Assembly (NCBI RefSeq): GCF_006170445.1 | Contig: NZ_VCNA01000008.1 | Coordinates: forward strand, 186,001-250,000 | Direction of reading: 5' to 3' | DNA from: Brevibacillus dissolubilis | Lineage (GTDB): Bacteria > Bacillota > Bacilli > Brevibacillales > Brevibacillaceae | Length of the DNA: 64,000 nucleotides | Shown here: piece after piece, positions 61,283 to 64,000 of the stretch | Numbering within the stretch: position 1 is the first letter of the stretch | Layout of the letters: every line of letters begins with the position of its first letter | Position numbers and translations under genes: made by a program | Notes under the pieces: generated by a model | What the model saw: the letters and a program-made list of their open reading frames with translations, nothing else | What the model was told of the DNA's origin: nothing | Database searches by the model: none

Positions 61283-61289
61283 CTCTCAT

Positions 61290-61322
61290 CCCCTTGTGCT
61301 CCAAGGGGATGTTTGCAAACAT
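61290..61322 (+). promoter_or_regulatory. Hairpin and palindrome between the regulator and GH15 genes
   Basis: CCCCTTG pairs with CAAGGGG around a short loop. It is followed by the 14-bp perfect palindrome ATGTTTGCAAACAT (61309-61322), just upstream of the GH15 ribosome site. It may be a weak terminator plus an operator. Confidence 0.5.
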
Positions 61323-61342
61323 GAAAGGAGTTTTATAACAAT

Positions 61343-63301
61343 ATGAAATGTTCACCTGTAACTAACAAGCCGTATCTCAATGATGCGATCATCGGCAATT
61401 CTTCCATGCTGGCTGCACTTGGCACCAGCGGCGAAATCCACCGTCTGTGGTGGCCGCACGTAGATACCCCGCAGCACATCGAGAAAATCCGTGCCGGTAT
61501 CCTGCTCCATGACGCTCATCAAACCGTCTGGCTCGATGAAGCCTCCGAGTGGACACACGAGCAAAGCTATCTGCCAAAAACCAATGTGCTGGTTAGCAAA
61601 GCCACCGGAACCAAGCTCCCGCTGACCGTTCAATCCACTGATTTTGCCGTACCTGACAAGGATCTTCTGGTGCGCCACTATGAATTGACCAACACTTCTG
61701 ATGCGCCTGTCTCTTTGCAATTCATCTACTATGCCAACCTGACGATCTGTGAGAACCGCCTCTACAATACGGTTACATTTGAACCAAAAATCGACGGTTT
61801 GCTGTTCTTCCGTCACCAGTATGCTTTTGCGCTTTCTGGTGCAAACGTTTGCGCTGGTTACACAGCAAAGAACGCTCTAGAAGAGGCTGAAAAGGGTGCA
61901 TTGAGCGGTGTTGTGATTGACATGGGTACAGATGGTGCGCTCTCCTATCAGGTAGAGATCGAGCCGGGTGCTACTGTCTCTCTGCCGATCTATCTGGCTT
62001 GCGGTACGACACTCGCTGAAGCGACTGCCGCTATGGAGGAAGCAAAATCGGAGTCTGTCGGTCACTGGCTCACCCAGACCTCTCAATACTGGACCAATTA
62101 TGTGAATGAGCTGACAGGCAAAAAACCTGTCACTACAGATGATACACGGATCACCGAAATCTATGAGCGTTCCCTGCTCGTCTTCAAGCTGATGTCTGAC
62201 AGCCAGACAGGCAGCGTGATTGCCGCGCCTGAGTTCGACGAAGCCTTCACTCGTTGCGGTGGCTATGCGTTCTGCTGGGGTCGTGATGCGGCGTATATCA
62301 CGACTGCGTTCGACCGTGCAGGCTTGAGTGATCTGACCCGCGACTTCTATCGTTGGGCTCTGATCGCACAAGATGCTGACGGTTCCTGGCAGCAACGCCA
62401 CTACCATGACGGCCGCCTCGCTCCATCCTGGGGTCTGCAAATCGACGAAGGTGCCTCCATCCTCTGGGGGATGTACCAGCACTATCTCGCAACAGGCGAC
62501 CGTTCTTTCCTCGAAGAAGTATGGACAGCCGTCGAAAAAGGAACTACCTTCCTGCTCAACTTCCTTGACGCCGAAACGGGTCTGCCACTGCCTAGCATGG
62601 ACCTGTGGGAAGAGCGTGCAGCCGAGCATACCTACTCCTCTGCCGCGGTATTCGGCGGCATCACAGGCGCTGCCTCCATCGCGCAAGAGCTGGGCAAAAC
62701 CGAGCTGGCCGACGCGTGGAACCAAGCAGCCGCGAACCTGAAAGACTCCATCCTCACCCATACCGTGCGTGAAGACAATACGTTCTACCGTGGCGTGAAG
62801 CTGGCTGTCAACGAAGAGACTTACAACCGCGCAGAAGCAGCAGGCAAAAAAGTCTACAAGGTGACGGATGAAAAAGGCTATGTGCGCCACAATCAGTATT
62901 TTGACGAAATCTATGACATCAGCCTAATCGGGGTAACGGTCCCATTCAACCTGATCGATGCCAATGATCCTCGTGCAGCCGCAACCGCTGATGCGATCGA
63001 GCGTACCTGCACCTCGCCAAAAGTAGGCGGCATCCGACGTTATGAGGATGACCCATACATCGGCGGTAACCCTTGGATTCTCACTACCCTCTGGCTCGCT
63101 CAGTTCCGTATCCTCCAAGGCCAATACGATGAAGCGAAAAAGCATCTGGAGTGGGCTGTGACACATGCGACCTCCCTTTCCCTGCTGCCTGAACAGATTG
63201 ATAAGGAGACGGGTGAGACGGCATGGGTTGTGCCGCTGACTTGGTCTCATGCGATGTTTGTGCTGACGGTGCATATGTTGCAGGATGCAGGACAGTTGTA
63301 A
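61343..63301 (+). CDS. GH15 glucoamylase-type glycoside hydrolase, cytoplasmic
   Basis: Protein of 652 residues from the ATG at 61343, with AAAGGAG upstream. Residues about 1-260 form the N-terminal beta-sandwich typical of prokaryotic GH15 enzymes. The (alpha/alpha)6 barrel follows (FCWGRDAAYITTAFDRAGL, APSWGLQIDEGASILWGMYQHY, LPLPSMDLWEERAAEHTYSSAAVFGGI, LLPEQIDKETGE), with the catalytic Glu residues expected in LWEER and PEQ. No signal peptide, so it would release glucose from imported maltodextrins in the cytoplasm. A nearly ideal operator palindrome lies inside the coding region at 61840-61853. Confidence 0.92.
   Translation: MKCSPVTNKPYLNDAIIGNSSMLAALGTSGEIHRLWWPHVDTPQHIEKIRAGILLHDAHQTVWLDEASEWTHEQSYLPKTNVLVSKATGTKLPLTVQSTDFAVPDKDLLVRHYELTNTSDAPVSLQFIYYANLTICENRLYNTVTFEPKIDGLLFFRHQYAFALSGANVCAGYTAKNALEEAEKGALSGVVIDMGTDGALSYQVEIEPGATVSLPIYLACGTTLAEATAAMEEAKSESVGHWLTQTSQYWTNYVNELTGKKPVTTDDTRITEIYERSLLVFKLMSDSQTGSVIAAPEFDEAFTRCGGYAFCWGRDAAYITTAFDRAGLSDLTRDFYRWALIAQDADGSWQQRHYHDGRLAPSWGLQIDEGASILWGMYQHYLATGDRSFLEEVWTAVEKGTTFLLNFLDAETGLPLPSMDLWEERAAEHTYSSAAVFGGITGAASIAQELGKTELADAWNQAAANLKDSILTHTVREDNTFYRGVKLAVNEETYNRAEAAGKKVYKVTDEKGYVRHNQYFDEIYDISLIGVTVPFNLIDANDPRAAATADAIERTCTSPKVGGIRRYEDDPYIGGNPWILTTLWLAQFRILQGQYDEAKKHLEWAVTHATSLSLLPEQIDKETGETAWVVPLTWSHAMFVLTVHMLQDAGQL
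61840..61853. promoter_or_regulatory. Operator-like palindrome inside the GH15 gene
   Basis: TGCAAACGTTTGCG differs by one base from the perfect palindrome TGCAAACGTTTGCA. It lies 500 bp inside the coding region, at codons for ANVCA. It could serve as an auxiliary operator for looping or as an intragenic cre site. Confidence 0.5.
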
Positions 63302-63324
63302 TTTACTGGTAAATACTTCTTTTC

Positions 63325-63364
63325 AAAAGGCTGTCGACGCTTTGGGGTCGGCAGTCTTTTTTTG
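63325..63364 (+). terminator. Terminator of the GH15 gene
   Basis: AAGGCTGTCGAC (63327-63338) pairs with GTCGGCAGTCTT (63347-63358), two G-U pairs, followed by T. Confidence 0.85.
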
Positions 63365-63482
63365 GGTTGCTCCGGCAGGAGCGTGGGGTAGCGTGGAGGA
63401 GCGTGAGGAGCATCTGTTTTCCAGTCGCCTTTCCCTCTCTTCGTTCGGCCGGTCTCCTTACAAACAGATGCTCCTCACGCTC
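63364..63482 (-). repeat. Dispersed hairpin element, family B copy 2
   Basis: GAGCGTGAGGAGCATCTGTTT (minus-strand reading; 21 bp) pairs perfectly with its partner. Loop motifs AAGGAGACCGG and AAGGCGACTGG are identical to copy 1 at 15555-15655. Two stem positions differ from copy 1, and both keep pairing. Near 63379-63408 a 10-bp unit (GAGCGTGGGG, TAGCGTGGAG, GAGCGTGAGG) is repeated three times, an expansion absent from copy 1. Confidence 0.85.
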
Positions 63483-63625
63483 TTCCAGCAGTTGGTTATA
63501 TAACTGAAAAAAACTACGGTTCCCTTCTTGCTCATGCCTCTTTCGAACCTCAGCAACTCTCCCCAAAATTCAACCTAACTAAACTCACTAAGATGACCAG
63601 GTAGCCTTTTCCTCTGTTCATAATA

Positions 63626-63675
63626 GAAAAAGATTGCCCTCCCTATCTGCGTGAAGCCAGCGGGAAAGCAATCTG
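63626..63675 (-). terminator. Terminator of the partial carbohydrate-binding protein gene
   Basis: On the minus strand AGATTGC pairs with GCAATCT, with an additional TCCC/GGGA stem inside, followed by TTTTC. It lies about 50 bp after the stop. The rest of 63483-63728 shows no gene. Confidence 0.75.
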
Positions 63676-63728
63676 TCTGCATGAACTTAATTTCTCTAGC
63701 AGTCCATACTTTTTATATGATTGATCAA

Positions 63729-64000
63729 CTACTTCCGGATCAGCTCGAAGCTGTCGAACGCTGCCCAGTTATTTGCGTTGGCGTCGTTCCAGACTCCCAC
63801 TTCGATCTGGCCGCTGGTGACATTGATATTGTCGATGGTGTATGGCGTCCAGTTGGTTACCGGATTCGTCCCGACCTCTGCTGTCAGCTCGGCACCGCCG
63901 TAATCTTTGGCGAACAGGCGAAGCGTTTTTTGTCCGCCGCCGGAGCGCACCCATCCGCTGATTTTGTACGTCCCATTTGGTACCGTCTTGATCTGGCTGG
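63729..64000 (-). CDS. C-terminal carbohydrate-binding module of an exported protein, 5' part outside window
   Basis: The frame is open to the right edge on the minus strand, so only the last 90 residues are visible. They form a beta-sandwich with the pattern NGTYKISGWVRSGGGQ, LRLFAKDYGG, WTPYTIDNINVTSGQIEVG and a C-terminal WAAFDSFELIRK, typical of CBM4/9- or CBM35-like galactose-binding folds at the end of secreted glycoside hydrolases. The catalytic domain lies outside the window. Confidence 0.7.
   Translation of the reverse strand, partial: SQIKTVPNGTYKISGWVRSGGGQKTLRLFAKDYGGAELTAEVGTNPVTNWTPYTIDNINVTSGQIEVGVWNDANANNWAAFDSFELIRK

Noticed and set aside
61877-62890. 337-codon minus-strand frame inside the GH15 gene
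   Set aside because: Antisense shadow of GH15; no ribosome site.

Overview
The window comes from a Gram-positive, Bacillota-type genome of moderate GC. Support for this: Bacillus-style ribosome binding sites, frequent GTG and TTG starts, hairpin/T-tract terminators after most genes, CcpA-type cre boxes, a HemAT-type globin chemoreceptor pair, a YqgQ family protein and a YjcZ-like small peptide. The mix fits the Alicyclobacillaceae/Tumebacillus or Brevibacillus neighbourhood; that placement is an inference, not something the sequence proves. I see no rRNA, tRNA, CRISPR array, insertion sequence, prophage or replication origin.

Layout. 1-12.5 kb: tail of a YdeI/OmpD-like gene, a stalk-domain exported protein, a 2209-residue exported protein with two LamG-like and about 20 FN3 modules, a PfkB sugar kinase, and a double RCC1 beta-propeller exported protein. 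12.8-25 kb: housekeeping and metabolic genes (pyrH, an inositol monophosphatase, a hot-dog thioesterase, an EamA transporter, ilvD, a CHASE4-GGDEF-EAL protein, an NRPS-type thioesterase, a tandem ThyX protein, trmB). 25-34.7 kb: a small exported protein with strong expression signals, a TPR-anchored L,D-transpeptidase, a class A PBP, transketolase and a globin-coupled chemoreceptor. 34.7-40.4 kb: a phytoene-desaturase-like oxidoreductase, a MerR/B12-binding CarH-type regulator, a yqgQ pair and an MFS pump. 40.5-50.2 kb: a second globin chemoreceptor, a neopullulanase, a membrane chemoreceptor and small transport genes. 50.3-53.6 kb: a queuosine operon read leftward (yhhQ-queD-queE-queC-queF) with a candidate preQ1-I aptamer and a leader terminator. 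53.7-64 kb: an exported Ig-like protein, a maltodextrin ABC importer (binding protein plus two permeases, no ATPase), its LacI-type regulator, a GH15 enzyme, and the end of a carbohydrate-binding protein.

Main discoveries. (1) A probable B12-dependent light-response unit. The MerR protein carries the W-x9-EH and E-x-H-x-x-G signatures of CarH/LitR photoreceptors. TATACA-type hexamers repeat at exactly 11-bp steps over its own promoter (three copies) and over the promoter of the nearby carotenoid-desaturase-like gene (four copies). Both arrays have the same orientation relative to the gene they would control. (2) Two families of dispersed hairpin elements, about 225 bp (three copies) and about 100 bp (two copies). 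Their stems differ between copies but stay self-complementary, while internal blocks are conserved. (3) A thymidylate-synthase-like protein made of two ThyX domains with the signature motif split between them.

Several genes look functionally linked. The neopullulanase, the maltodextrin importer, the LacI regulator and the GH15 enzyme fit intracellular maltodextrin degradation. The five que genes make and import queuosine precursors. Three chemoreceptors, two of them heme-type, lie within 14 kb.
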